64,000 nucleotides of DNA from Conoideocrella luteorostrata (lineage: Eukaryota; Ascomycota; Sordariomycetes; Hypocreales; Clavicipitaceae): NCBI GenBank assembly GCA_032433595.1, contig JASWJB010000057.1, positions 1 to 64,000 on the forward strand, given 5' to 3'. Below the pieces are notes generated by a model that was given only the letters and a program-made list of their open reading frames with translations, did no database searches and was not told where the DNA came from. This document shows, piece after piece, positions 23,701 through 34,209 of this stretch; the stretch's first letter is position 1; each line of letters opens with the position of its first letter. The position numbers and the translations under genes are program-made.

Positions 23701-25245
23701 ACTGGAGCCTGAAATCCCAGACGCTAGGTCACCAGTGGTGTTAATGCTCGTCACCACGCACTCGATTGAGCACATCGACCTCTATGTCCCCGAAGATCTC
23801 ACTCCATTAGAACGGAAGAATGCTCTTTTATCTAGTATTGTGCGTGCGAGGCAGCTTGTAAGCGATCCAGATCGTGGCTATCCAGAGCCACATGAAGTTG
23901 CCGCTCTGTTTTTGGAGTATTTAAATCGTCAGGTAGAGCGCATTGTTTGGGATCCAGTCCCCGTTCCTGAAGAAGTGATGGACGTCTACATTAATTCTCA
24001 GTCGCGCTCGCAAATGCCCGTCACCAATACTTCGGACATTGAAAATGCCCGGAAACGGAAGCTCGTGAGAATTGACATAAACTCGCCCAGTCTCAACCAA
24101 CCACTAACTTGTTCCAGGATGATTCCGATGAAGAGGACACCAAGAGAATGCGCCTGTTGCCACACAAGAAGTCTACTGTTGAACTGAACGAGACGCCGCT
24201 ACCGGATGACGTACAAGCGTTGTTAAGCTCTGTCACCCCAGAGGATACTGCTATCAAAGCCACTAAAGTTTGCGTCAGTGTGCCGCTGGCGGTTCTACAG
24301 GCTTTAGCGGAGCAGGTATGGCCCCTATGCAAGGATTGTTTTGAAAGGCTACTAAATCTTTCACAGACTTCTGAGCTGCAGCGTCAATTAGACACAGCAA
24401 GCAAGGATTCAGAGTACAAAGACCTTGTTTTGGTTCTGGAAACGCGAATTAAAGAGTACGAGAGAACCAACCGCAAGGTATATGCGTCACAGAGAGCTGC
24501 ACTAGAAGACCGGATCAAGTTTGAACGACAGACCCAAAAGGCAGAAATGGCCCTGCAGAGTGCAAGAGAGACTGCCCAAAAAGACTCAGAAAAGACACAC
24601 AAGAGGATTGTCGATCTTGAAGCAACAGTCGCCCGTTTGACTGCAAACAAAGATGGATCTGAAGAAGAGACTCCTTTAGCTAAGACCCAAAAAATTTTGC
24701 AGGAAACTCAAGAAAAGAATCAGAAGCTGGAGAAGCGGTTGGAAAATGCCCATAAGGATGCAGAGTATACTCGCAGCCTCTATCAGGACGCCACAACCAC
24801 CACTAGTGCCCTTCGAGGCGAGAATGCTGAACTGAAGGAACGAGTGACCGACCTTGAGAAAAGGACCGAGGATACTTTGGGCAAGATCCATACGATTCAA
24901 GCCGATAATACGGCAAAGCAAGTTCTTCGCCAGAATCGCGATCTAAAAATTCAGCTTCGTGAGCGTGAGATTGAACTGGACTGCATCAAGGATGAGCTGC
25001 GGCAGCTGAAAAACGGTCGTCGGGAGACACGCCAGGTTAGTGTTCCCCGTAGTCCTCGTATGGGTATGATGAGTCCTCGCACAGCACGAGCAACGTACGG
25101 CAGTGGCGGCGGCTCAACTAGTAGGGGAACCAGTCCGGCGGCTCCTATGTCTGCGACAGAAGGGGTGGCATCAAGCGTATTGGCGGGGATGCAGTTCATG
25201 GCACAGCCACCGGGTAATGGGAGATGGAATCATCTTCGGGATTAG
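20759..25245 (+). CDS. HDA1 histone deacetylase complex subunit (Hda2/Hda3 type)
   Basis: Exons 20759-20941, 21008-24064 and 24118-25245; a 51-nt segment 24316-24366 (GTATGG...TTCACAG) is probably another intron but is stop-free and in frame. Length is about 1438 residues (1455 if kept). Residues about 22-75 (DDDWFTIRGVLDERIVNG...YLVDWDD) resemble a chromo-like fold split by intron 1. Next comes an SQ-rich tandem array, a long disordered Gln/Ser region, and then the helicase-like HDA2/3 domain (ITLRHIITLPFQASLRPLYD to about VYINSQSRSQ). The C-terminus is a long coiled coil of about 250 residues. This order matches the class II HDAC complex subunits that pair with Hda1 to deacetylate H3/H2B and silence chromatin. 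Whether it is the Hda2 or Hda3 counterpart cannot be decided here. Confidence 0.85.
21101..21334 (+). repeat. 18-bp coding minisatellite, 13 units (QGSQES)
   Basis: Thirteen consecutive 18-bp units encode QGSQES or one-residue variants (QGSQGS, KGSQES, QGSQEG, QGSQDS). Later units are almost identical in DNA, which points to recent expansion or gene conversion. Because 18 is a multiple of three, other frames and the opposite strand also stay open through the array. Confidence 0.95.
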
Positions 25246-25832
25246 ATGGAAAGGCGTTTGGACGCCATTTTTTGTCCACGCATTGGTTATGGGACATGGA
25301 CGCACTAGGTGGGAGTATCGAGCTATACCATTGTTTCAAGAGTAATAACATGTTGTTTTTTTCTAATGGAAATTGTGGGCTCTGCCGACTGTCGGCTCTG
25401 TACTTGAAGAGTTGAACCTCGGCGTCTGGCTTGATTAAATAACTCCAAATATTGAACGGCGTAACCACGGCACACTGCCAGAGGTAGCATAATGGTACAA
25501 GTGACATGCTGTGATCTGGCCTCCAACACCCACAATTTGGGTTGAACTGTCGACTGGTTGACTGTATCACACTGGGTCAAGGCCTCTTTTTTTTTTCCTT
25601 TTGTGAAACAATCAAAACGTTCCTCCAGTCTATTTCTTTCCCGCGAGCATCTCATCTCCGTCGCTTTATCTCATCGTTCCGCCTAGAATAACATGTACAA
25701 CAAATGATTTGGCTTCAACCCGCAGCAGCATACAAAAAGTATTCCTTTACAAGCAACACCACCTTACCGGCTTTACATCCGTCCCTCCTCTTCAGGACTC
25801 TGATATTTTTGTTTATTAGGAAAGGGGCTTGT
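25246..25832. other. Convergent 3' flanks of the HDA1-complex gene and COX6
   Basis: About 590 bp. Around 25486-25560 the sequence loosely imitates tRNA promoter boxes but does not fold as a tRNA. No gene supported. Confidence 0.5.
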
Positions 25833-26762
25833 TTATTTCTCTTCCGGGTACAGGTCCTCCTTCAGGGGAACGCCGAGCTCTTCCCGAATGGACTTGAGGT
25901 CGTTGAGATATTGGTCGTACTGGCCCTTATTCTCGACCTTCGCCTTGACGCCTGTAATTCCAAAAAAAGAAAAAATTAAATTGGTTAGTCAAACTTTATA
26001 GGTAAAGCTGGCTGCATTGATCTTGTTTATCTGGATCCAAATTGAGCGGCAGGGCGTTGCACGCTAATTCAGTAGAGAACCAGGTATCACCAAGGATAAG
26101 GTGACGTACCTTCAAAGATGCGGACGGCAGTTGCAAAGTCGTTGACCCTTCGAGCGGCCTTAAGGGCAGCAGCGATAACAGAGGTGGACGGGACGAGATC
26201 GTAGGCGAATGCGTTGTTTAGGTTGCGCTGGCCAATGGCAGTTAGTACGAATTGAATGACTGGGATTGACAGGGGAGAGCGACCGGGTTTAAAAGCTCGC
26301 ATGGGCTACTGGGAGAACGTACCTGGAGCTCAAAAACGTCTTGAACGCCATCAAACTCCTTCTCGAATCTGCAAAACCATGAGTAATTAGCCATTGAGCT
26401 AGTCCGATATGTCTTTGCAGCTCGTCGGCACGCATTAATGAAATACTGCGCTCATTGCCATCTCGTTCGCGTCACCGGGAAATCGTCCCGCTAGATCCCG
26501 AGGCAATTTACGCCAATTCGATGCGGAATATAAGAGTCTCTTTGTCTCCTCAAAAGGCCGCAATTGTATAGAAACAAAAGACGAATCCTCACCTAGCAGT
26601 GAACTCCTCGAACGTCTCCTCGGCATGATCGCTTCGTCGGGGTAGCGAAGTGCTGAAGGCAGCGCGGACCATCAGGGGCTTAGTAGTGGCAGGGCGGGCA
26701 GCAGTGCGGAAGAAAGTAGTCGAGCCGCGAGCGGCGATGCGGAACAAAGAGGTGGATGGCAT
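25833..26762 (-). CDS. COX6: Cytochrome c oxidase subunit 6 (mammalian COX5A)
   Basis: Exons 26762-26593, 26368-26323, 26227-26110 and 25951-25833 give 150 residues. The N-terminus (MPSTSLFRIAARGSTTFFRT) is Arg/Ser-rich with no acidic residues for about 45 positions, a typical mitochondrial presequence. The mature part carries the family blocks SDHAEETFEEFTARFEKEFD, QRNLNNAFAYDLVPS, AARRVNDFATAVRIFEGVK and a C-terminal stretch ending KEDLYPEEK. Subunit 6 is a nuclear-encoded, matrix-side part of respiratory complex IV. The family is normally about 110-150 residues, so the gene is complete. An in-frame Met 57 codons upstream exists, but the presequence fits the chosen start. Confidence 0.94.
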
Positions 26763-27105
26763 TATTGGGAGTAGTTGTGAGGCGGGAAGGAGGGAAGAGT
26801 TGTTGTTGTCGTCGAGTGTCGTGCTCGGTGGTGTGGAACTCGGGAAGCCGTGGTTGTGCGATTTTTCTGCGATGGTTGCGCTGTTGCAGGTGTTTGGCTG
26901 GGACAGAGACCAGGCGGATGGGCTGACGTGCATGACTAAGCTGGTGGGTGGGTAACAGTGCGAATTGAGTTTGGGAAGCCCTAGCTATAGGCGACGGCGC
27001 GTGCGGGACAGACAGTAAGGTCTCGTGCAGGCACTGTACGAATACTGGATTTGACGGCAGAGCTTAGATTTTACCCGATTCCAATTCGTCCGTTCACATG
27101 GCAGG

Positions 27106-27122
27106 TAGTTAGTTAGTTAGTT
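27106..27122. repeat. Short TTAG tandem repeat
   Basis: About four copies of the tetramer TAGT, near the COX6 promoter. The unit is not the TTAGGG telomere repeat. Confidence 0.8.
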
Positions 27123-28737
27123 CCCTCCATATTGAGGCTACTGTCGTCCATTCCCGGAACTGCCATCTCACCTTTTTTTTACTCCGTAGTAGAGCAGCAT
27201 TGGTCCTATTGACGCTCGTATGGGGCTAGTATTCGCGAGCTGGGATAACCGAATGTACGCCGGTGTTATGACGGGTTATGGGCCGGCCATGGCTGCATGG
27301 GTGGTGTGCCGTAGTTGCGTTTGCGATGGAATTTGGCCAACCTGCACCACCTTCCCTTGACCTTGGTTAAGCCTCAATGGTTGAAGAGTCTATTTGTGTG
27401 GACTTTTGATGAACACCGCAATTGAAACCTACATTTCCAAGAAGTGGTGTCGATGAAAAATATGCTCAGACTTGTTCTGAAAGGGAGAAAGGGCATTTCC
27501 AATAAATGATTTACTCCTTTATCGTTCTGGGAAGTTCATTTGTGCGGCTCATGAATCGCACTCCGGCTTTTCAGGTCGTCGCGCTCACTAGTCTACAATT
27601 AAAGCCATCACAGACCAAGTCAAGCTATGGAGCACAGCATGACATTCTCATGTTTCAAAAATTTCAAAGTGAACAGAAAACGAGGATTCTCTTCCTCGGT
27701 TCGGACACCACTGCTCTCGGCATCTAATAGCTAGGGAAAACCTCACTGCACCGCACACAATTGTTATGTGAGGGCAGCTGGGTTGCAAGACTGGCCAAGG
27801 AGAGCGAAGGTGACAGTCGGCGCTTTAACATTGGCGAAACTTAATTTTAAAATGATTGGCAAAATAACTAAATGCATGAACAGAATTAGCTGCGATTCAT
27901 AGGGACCTCCAGGGTGTGCAGTGTTGAACATGTGGAGATGCTGAAGAGCAAAACTTCACTATGACAGATAACGGTATTTGCGGGAGAGTTTTCTCACTCC
28001 AGAAATGATGTGAGTAAAGAGCTTGGTTCACTCCGTACAAACATAGCCTTTCCAGATGCGACTTGTCATTGCACAACTTGTAATACGGATTCTCTAATTA
28101 TATTTGCTTGCGGTATGGAGTGCCTCGGTCTGGCAAATAAATAAGAACCATACAGGACGTTTTTCGATAGATCCTAATCTCAACTGCTAATGAAAATGGA
28201 GAGCTCCCCACCCTGGTTGGTTGCTACTCCGTACAAGGGACTCCAACTATATACCTCGGCACCGTTGAGCAATATCACAGTGTCATCCTGTTTTTGGACT
28301 CCTCGTTGAGCAAATATTTCTGATAGCTAGCTATTTGTAATGACCCTTTTCGATTTCCTGCCACTGCAAGTCCACGTCTGTTTCGTAGATGACTTGACTG
28401 GCTCTGGGTTGTTGCCAGCTCCAGCATGTGATCACCGCGGTTTCCTTCATTAGCCGGGTCACGTGACTCGTAATTTTTAGAACCGGTGATTGGACGGCGA
28501 TTTCGATACCGACGAATCACATGCGAGCTGCTCAGCATTGTTGCCATCGCCAAGTACTCCGCACTAGCAAAATACCTCTAATACGGAGTAGTCGCTCCAG
28601 TGAAATTTCCCCTTTTTGACGCGAGCCAGGACGGAAACGCGGGTCAGTTAGTGCAGTCCTGGCGCTGAGTGTCCTCTCAGCCTCTCCCAGTACCTGTTCA
28701 GCAGGCGTTTGCGTGGGTGTCCACGAAGTACATCCTT

Positions 28738-28817
28738 GCTCCTCCTCCTGTCCCGAAGATCCTTTTTCTCTCTCGCCTTCCCCTTCCTGATTTCTCTCCC
28801 CTTTCCCTTGTCTCTTG
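28738..28817 (+). promoter_or_regulatory. CT-rich promoter/leader tract of the elongase gene
   Basis: About 80 bp dominated by C and T (CCTTCCCCTTCC, TTTCTCTCCCCTTTCCC) on the coding strand, 340 bp before the start codon. Pyrimidine tracts of this sort mark transcription start regions of well-expressed genes in filamentous fungi; the assignment here is by analogy. Confidence 0.5.
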
Positions 28818-29156
28818 TTATCAAGTCCGTCAGTCATCTTGTGTATTGTATTAATCTTCCTGCCGATTGCTTCTTTGTTCGCAAAGAGCCATTGGCACTT
28901 TCCTCTTTTCTTGTCACTCCTTGTTTTGCGTAACGCCGATCTTGTGTACCCGCTAAAAAGGGCATTCTCTCTTTCGCGCGTCGCCACCTCCGTCGTCTCC
29001 GAAATCTTAATTCTTGTCGAGATAACAAAGAGTCCTACGTCGCTTCCGCGCCTGCTCTTCTCCTCGAAACTCTCTGCACAGCACCCGTTACTCAGCACTG
29101 TGATCGGATACTCTGTTGATCTTCGCATCCTTCCCGCGACCACGACTACCGCAACA

Positions 29157-30373
29157 ATGTCCGGCCTCCTTGAGCAGCTCCCGCTGCCTACCATCGACCG
29201 ACCCTTCGGCATACACCTATGGCCCATCTTTAGCAAAGCCTGGGAAGCTGTTGTTGGATACCCGGCAGAGCAATTCAAATTCGTGCCGTTTGAGACTCCC
29301 ATGTCGACGCTCAAGTCGACCTCCATCTTCATTGTCATCTATTACATCATCATCTTCGGTGGCCGAGAGTTGATGCGAAGCCGCGAGCCTTTCAAGCTCA
29401 AGTCTCTCTTCCTCATCCACAACTTCTATCTAACCGCTATCAGCGGCATCCTCTTGGTCCTCTTCATTGAGCAGCTCGTCCCTGAGCTGTACCATAATGG
29501 TGTCTTCCATGCCATCTGCCACCACGACGGCGGATGGACCCAGCCCATGGTTGTTCTGTACTACGTGAGTTAGGCCTGATGATGCTTACGTTGCTGACAT
29601 GAACCCGGTTCATACTTACCGTTGAACTAGCTCAACTACCTAACCAAATATCTCGAGCTGTTGGATACCGTCTTCCTGTTCCTTAAGAAGAAGCCTCTCA
29701 GTATGTCCCAGCTCATGTCACTGAGCACCAGCATCTTGCGCCAATTGTGCTAATAGATTACTCGCAGCTTTCCTCCACTGCTACCACCATGGTGCCACTG
29801 CTCTCCTCTGCTACACTCAGCTGATTGGTTCAACCTCGGTTTCTTGGGTTCCTATCACCCTCAACCTGACTGTCCACGTTGTCATGTACTGGTACTACTT
29901 CCAGAGTGCTCGCGGCATCCGCATCTGGTGGAAGGAGTGGGTCACTCGTCTCCAGATCATCCAGTTCATTATTGATCTTGGTGAGTGCTATGGCTGTGAT
30001 ACAGTGAACATTGTTTTGCTCTTCCCTTTAACTGTAACTGACTGTAAAACTAGGCTTCGTCTACTTTGCCTCATACACCTACTTCACATCGACCTACTTC
30101 AATTGGATGCCCAATGCTGGCAACTGTGCCGGCGAGGAGTTTGCCGCCTTCTCTGGCATTGCAATTCTCAGCTCCTACTTGGTTCTTTTCATATCCTTCT
30201 ACTTCGCCACTTACAAGAAGGGCGGCAAGAGTACCACGCGCAAGTCTCTCCGTCGCATGTCCCAAGCTCCTCTTCCCGATCCTCTGCACATTCAGAGCGC
30301 CATCGCTGCCAATGGTGCTACAACTACCGGAGCCAAGACAAATGGTGCCACCACTCGCTCCCGCAAGGCCTAA
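29157..30373 (+). CDS. Very-long-chain fatty acid elongase (ELO family)
   Basis: Exons 29157-29564, 29631-29700, 29768-29980 and 30054-30373 give 336 residues. The diagnostic elongase histidine box HCYHH falls at residues 163-167, formed across intron 2 (T|FLHCYHH). Other family marks are [20 protein letters not shown] before the box and [14 protein letters not shown] after it. About seven hydrophobic membrane segments are visible, and the tail is Lys/Arg-rich, consistent with an ER membrane protein. The enzyme condenses malonyl-CoA with long acyl-CoA; the closest yeast relatives are Elo2/Elo3, which supply C24-C26 acids for sphingolipids. Chain-length preference cannot be read from the sequence. 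Confidence 0.93.
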
Positions 30374-32277
30374 ACGCTAGTTGAACAATTGGATCCCCGC
30401 GTTGACATGGTCGCGTGGCCTCCGTGGCAACAGAGGATGAAATGAAACGTAGAAACGCATCGGTCTGACCGTGTTTGGTGGAGGTCGACTCGCGAATCTC
30501 CCTTGGCAGTGACACACATGTACTCTGTTGGCATATTCTTCCTCGACTCCATTGTACAAAAGTTGAATTTATCTATTTTTATTTATTTATTTTTTTGGAG
30601 ATACTATGGGGATCATAGTGTACGCGGGATGGGCATTGGTTGGGCGTGGAGTTTTGCATCCAATTCACGATCTGGTCGTCTCCAGGGAAAAGAGAGAGGA
30701 AGGGGGGGATGGCAAGGCGTCTTTGGTCCCGTACATACGACGGCAGGAGGTTGACTGACGAAAATTGGCCGACTCACTTGGGATCAAGGCAATATCATGG
30801 CCAGACGAACATTTTTTTTGGATGGAACGTCTGGCTTGGACCGCAAACTGGACTAGGCAGCAGAGCAGCTGAGACGGGACGCAAGGTGGCATAACAACCC
30901 GGTCGATTCTGCTCTGTTAACTTGTGTATAACTGGTGCATAGAGAGCGTGCTCCCGGCTTGGAGCGCGCACAGCAATATATAGAAAGGTGATAATGAAGT
31001 TACTTCTAAGCCTAATGTCGCGGGAATGGGATGCAAGGTGGAACTTTGGCTTATACTGCTCTCCCAGCCCACGCCAAGAACGCCGGCTGCCTAGGACATA
31101 GAGGTTGTGCGGGATAGCGGCGCAAAAGGAAATAGCCTGTGGGAGGCAGTCCTCAGGGGTAATGGAACTTTGGCAGAGACCAAGTGGTTTAGCGGTGAGG
31201 CTGGGTGCAGTCGGGAAGCCACTAGCCGCCAATAGCAATCCCGACCGAGGCAAATAGCGCCCGTAGCTGACTTTTGCTGGCCTTTCTACCTTTCCTACTT
31301 GTCCCTGTACTCCGTACCAACAAGGAGCTTGCCCCCTGGGTCTTACAGCTTGGCTTTGATCCCCACTGATAGCCTTATTGAACCCTCTCGTGTCCGCGCT
31401 TGACGTCGACAATCCTGCGGCGTAATGCAACTTGATTGAATAGGAGTGAACGACGGAGTAGGCTGTGCAATGACTAACCAGCCAGTAGGCAATTGTGCGA
31501 GGTTCACAGCAAATTGGTGATTTACGACTGGGGCACTGGAGTTGCAGGTGGTCTGATACATGAAAGTGTTCACCCCCTCCCTTTCACAAGATACTTTCTT
31601 TACTCACTTTACTATATCATGCTGTACTACAACAATACTTTGCCCTGGTCTCGACTTCTCCAGTTTTTGTTCCTCTAGTATCTGCCCAAAATTTAAAATT
31701 TAAAATTTAAACACCTCCCCTTTTGTTTTATTGGGCATATCATCGCCGCTGCATACCACAAATACCCTTGAAGGTTTTCGGCGGCAGGTTTGAGTAAAAA
31801 GAGACGGAGGCAGGCACGCCACAACCGCGGAAGCGCGAACCTTCCGTAGGAAGCTAACCAGCAGCCCCTCGACTGGTCACGGAGGAGCGTGGGAGTTTTG
31901 GTGTGGGATTGCCCCTCCGCCCGCCCAGCCGCCGTTGGTGAGAGAAAGGCCGACAACTGTCAGCCTGTCATACCCAACCGGTCTGCGCCTGGGTGAGACA
32001 AGAGCGACAAAAGACGAAAAGTAACAAGGGAGCCAACAGCATGCTGTAATCTATTTTGGAAAACAGCCTCGTACACCCGGACGCAGCTAACCGCGTCGAA
32101 TCCGCACGCCGACTTTTCTGATACGCGTTAACTATTGCTTCTCTCCGTTCCGAGAGACGTCACTCTGTCACTCCTGAAGCTAGTTTGTCGGCGACAGGTT
32201 GCTGTACAAACTTTGGGGCTGCAACATTGGGCTCATCACCATCAACCCTACGAGAAATTACACAAGGCAGTGCCATC
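30374..32277. other. Intergenic region between elongase and F-box gene
   Basis: About 1.9 kb between two plus-strand genes. It contains one exact TACTCCGTA (31309) and an AT tandem repeat (31688-31711). A minus-strand open frame of about 210 codons at 30795-31430 has no ATG and no recognisable domain. Confidence 0.5.
31688..31711. repeat. AAAATTT tandem repeat, three copies
   Basis: A 7-bp AT-only unit repeated about 3.4 times. It could act as a DNA-unwinding or nucleosome-excluding element; no function is shown. Confidence 0.85.
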
Positions 32278-34209
32278 ATGAGATTGCCATTCAGGAAGAA
32301 AGAAAAGAAGAGGGATGGCCTGACGTCGCCCGTCCCAGACGAGTTCCGGTCCATTGGCGGATTTGGGCTGGACCCTGGACGGTTCCCACCGTCTCGATTC
32401 TCGGCACAGCTTTTGGCAAAGTTGCCGAACAAGGTGCTTGAGCGAATATTTACCTTTGTCTGCCCGCACGCCTTGGATGAGAGTTATGAAACGTGCGAGG
32501 ATAGTGCAAATGAGAAAGGGTGCATGCTTTGTGACTTGCGAGATCTATCGCGATGCGTGCAGGTGAATCGGGCATGGAGGGCAGCTTCCATCAAGATCTT
32601 GTCCGTGTTGATTTCCCTGCCGCTTTATTGGGCACCATGAGGCTGACCTTTTGTTGGTTCTAGGTATCACAGCATCCGCATTGACCCCGTTCACTACTGC
32701 AGACTCGAAGCGTTTCTGGCGGAGCGACGAAAGAAGACGTCAAGGTTTAACAGAAACGGTATTCCTGAGGATCCAGCACTTGCAAGATTGAGGCTCTTAC
32801 GTCGGACTGTTCGTGACGATCCGACGAGGCTTGGCAAGACGGTGCAGTATCTCAAGACGCCGTATCAGATTCGAGAGTCATGCCACGTTGAGTTGGCACA
32901 GACCATTGCGGTGTTGCCCAACTTGAGATATGTCGACCTACCCGAGGGCATGTTTTGCGATGAACCGACGTATGCGACATTACGACTTGAAGTACAGGCG
33001 CGATGCCCAAATCTTAGGAAAATGACGTATGTTGGCGGCGCGGAGCTCAGTTTCTCCACGCTCATGTCTGGTCAGATCTGGCCGGATCTTGAAGTGTTGG
33101 AGCTGAAGAGTCTCAAGGTCGATCCCAAGGTGTTGAGAGGGGTTTTAGCTTCTGTAACCAATCTTCGTGCCCTCAAGGTTGCCGAAACGTACAGTTTGTC
33201 AGACGAGGTCTTGATAGCGGATGAGAACTTACCTCCTTTACCTGCAGTAGAGGAACTGGTTCTAAAGGATACACCCAGTCTGACGTCAATTGGTATCGTA
33301 GACTACCTGTCCTTTTATGAGACGCAGAACGCTCTCAAAGTCCTGACACTTAAGGACACCGGGATTCAGCCGTGGAAGTTACAGGAGGTGCTGGCAATGG
33401 CTCCATCTCTAAAGACATTGGCGATTCAGTTAAAGGTGAAAGATTCGTTCCCAACAGGCGAGGCAATTCAGCCACTGGTACATAAACGACTAAGGACCCT
33501 TCGATACGAAATATCAGCCACCTCCTCGGCAGGGCCGTTTGCAACCCAGGGTTATTATTCGTATCTTGCAAACTCTGTCCTGGCCGGCGGTCTAACCAGA
33601 CTGCGTAGACTCTATGTCCTCGACGAACAGTTTCCCGACCAGCTTCAAAGTTTGCCACCCCCAACCCCTGGATTTTCTGCGGGCAGGGTTAGATCAGGAT
33701 CCAATGCCTCAGCAAACCGTCCTCCTTCACTGCGCGTCTCGCCTCCAGGAACCGGTCCTCTCCCTCCTACATCGCCCACCCGGCATCATATGCCGACCGT
33801 TGCCAATCCAAACAGATTTAGCTCCAATAATCCATTTGCACAGAAGGCGAGCAGAGGTGGCCTTCCAACTATTCACACCCTCGAAGTATTTACTAAGAGC
33901 GACGAGTTTGGCCAGTGGAACTTTGCTCGAGTAGATTCGTTCATGGGATCAGCTGCAGCCCCTCCACGCCGACCAACCAGCAGTTATGGTCTGGCTGCAG
34001 ACGTAGCCGGTCAAGGATGGGATCGCGGCGAGGCAAGGCGCAGTATCATGATTGGGAACGGATCTGGTGGCTTCTTGCCTGTCCCTGGAGGGGAGGAAGG
34101 TCCTGGAGGGTTTCCATTCGGGCCCGTCCCCGTGCCTGGTGGTTTGGATATGATGCGACCACGAAGCAGCGGAGGGGAGAGAAACAGAGCAATGTGGAGT
34201 AGGGTGTAA
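32278..34209 (+). CDS. F-box protein with leucine-rich C-terminal region
   Basis: Exons 32278-32600 and 32664-34209 give 622 residues; the donor is the rare GTCCGT, supported by the CTGAC branch site and the CTAG acceptor. Residues about 44-115 form an F-box-like segment (LPNKVLERIFTFVCPH ... LRDLSRCVQVNRAWRAASIK) interrupted by a Cys-containing insert. The remainder has repeated Leu-rich helices (PNLRYVDLP, DLEVLELKSL, NLRALKVAET, ALKVLTLKDTG) like degenerate LRRs, then a Pro/Gly-rich tail. F-box proteins link substrates to SCF ubiquitin ligases through Skp1; the substrate is unknown. This looks like a protein conserved among filamentous ascomycetes without a standard name. Confidence 0.8.

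Larger units (their letters stand above)
26763..29156. other. Divergent intergenic region COX6 / elongase
   Basis: About 2.4 kb with promoters at both ends. It contains a TTAG run (27106-27122), exact TACGGAGTA/TACTCCGTA motifs at 27180, 28225 and 28582, and a CT-rich leader before the elongase. No coding gene is supported. Confidence 0.5.

Noticed and set aside
25486..25560. tRNA-like sequence with an A-box-like TAGCATAATGG and a B-box-like GGGTTGAAC
   Set aside because: The B box lacks a base of the consensus, and I could not form the acceptor or T stems; probably chance in a 3' flank.
27106..27122. Telomere-like repeat
   Set aside because: The unit is TTAG, not TTAGGG, and the run is only 17 bp inside a promoter region.
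30795..31430. Minus-strand open frame of about 210 codons between elongase and F-box gene
   Set aside because: No ATG start, no recognisable domain, composition unlike the neighbouring genes.
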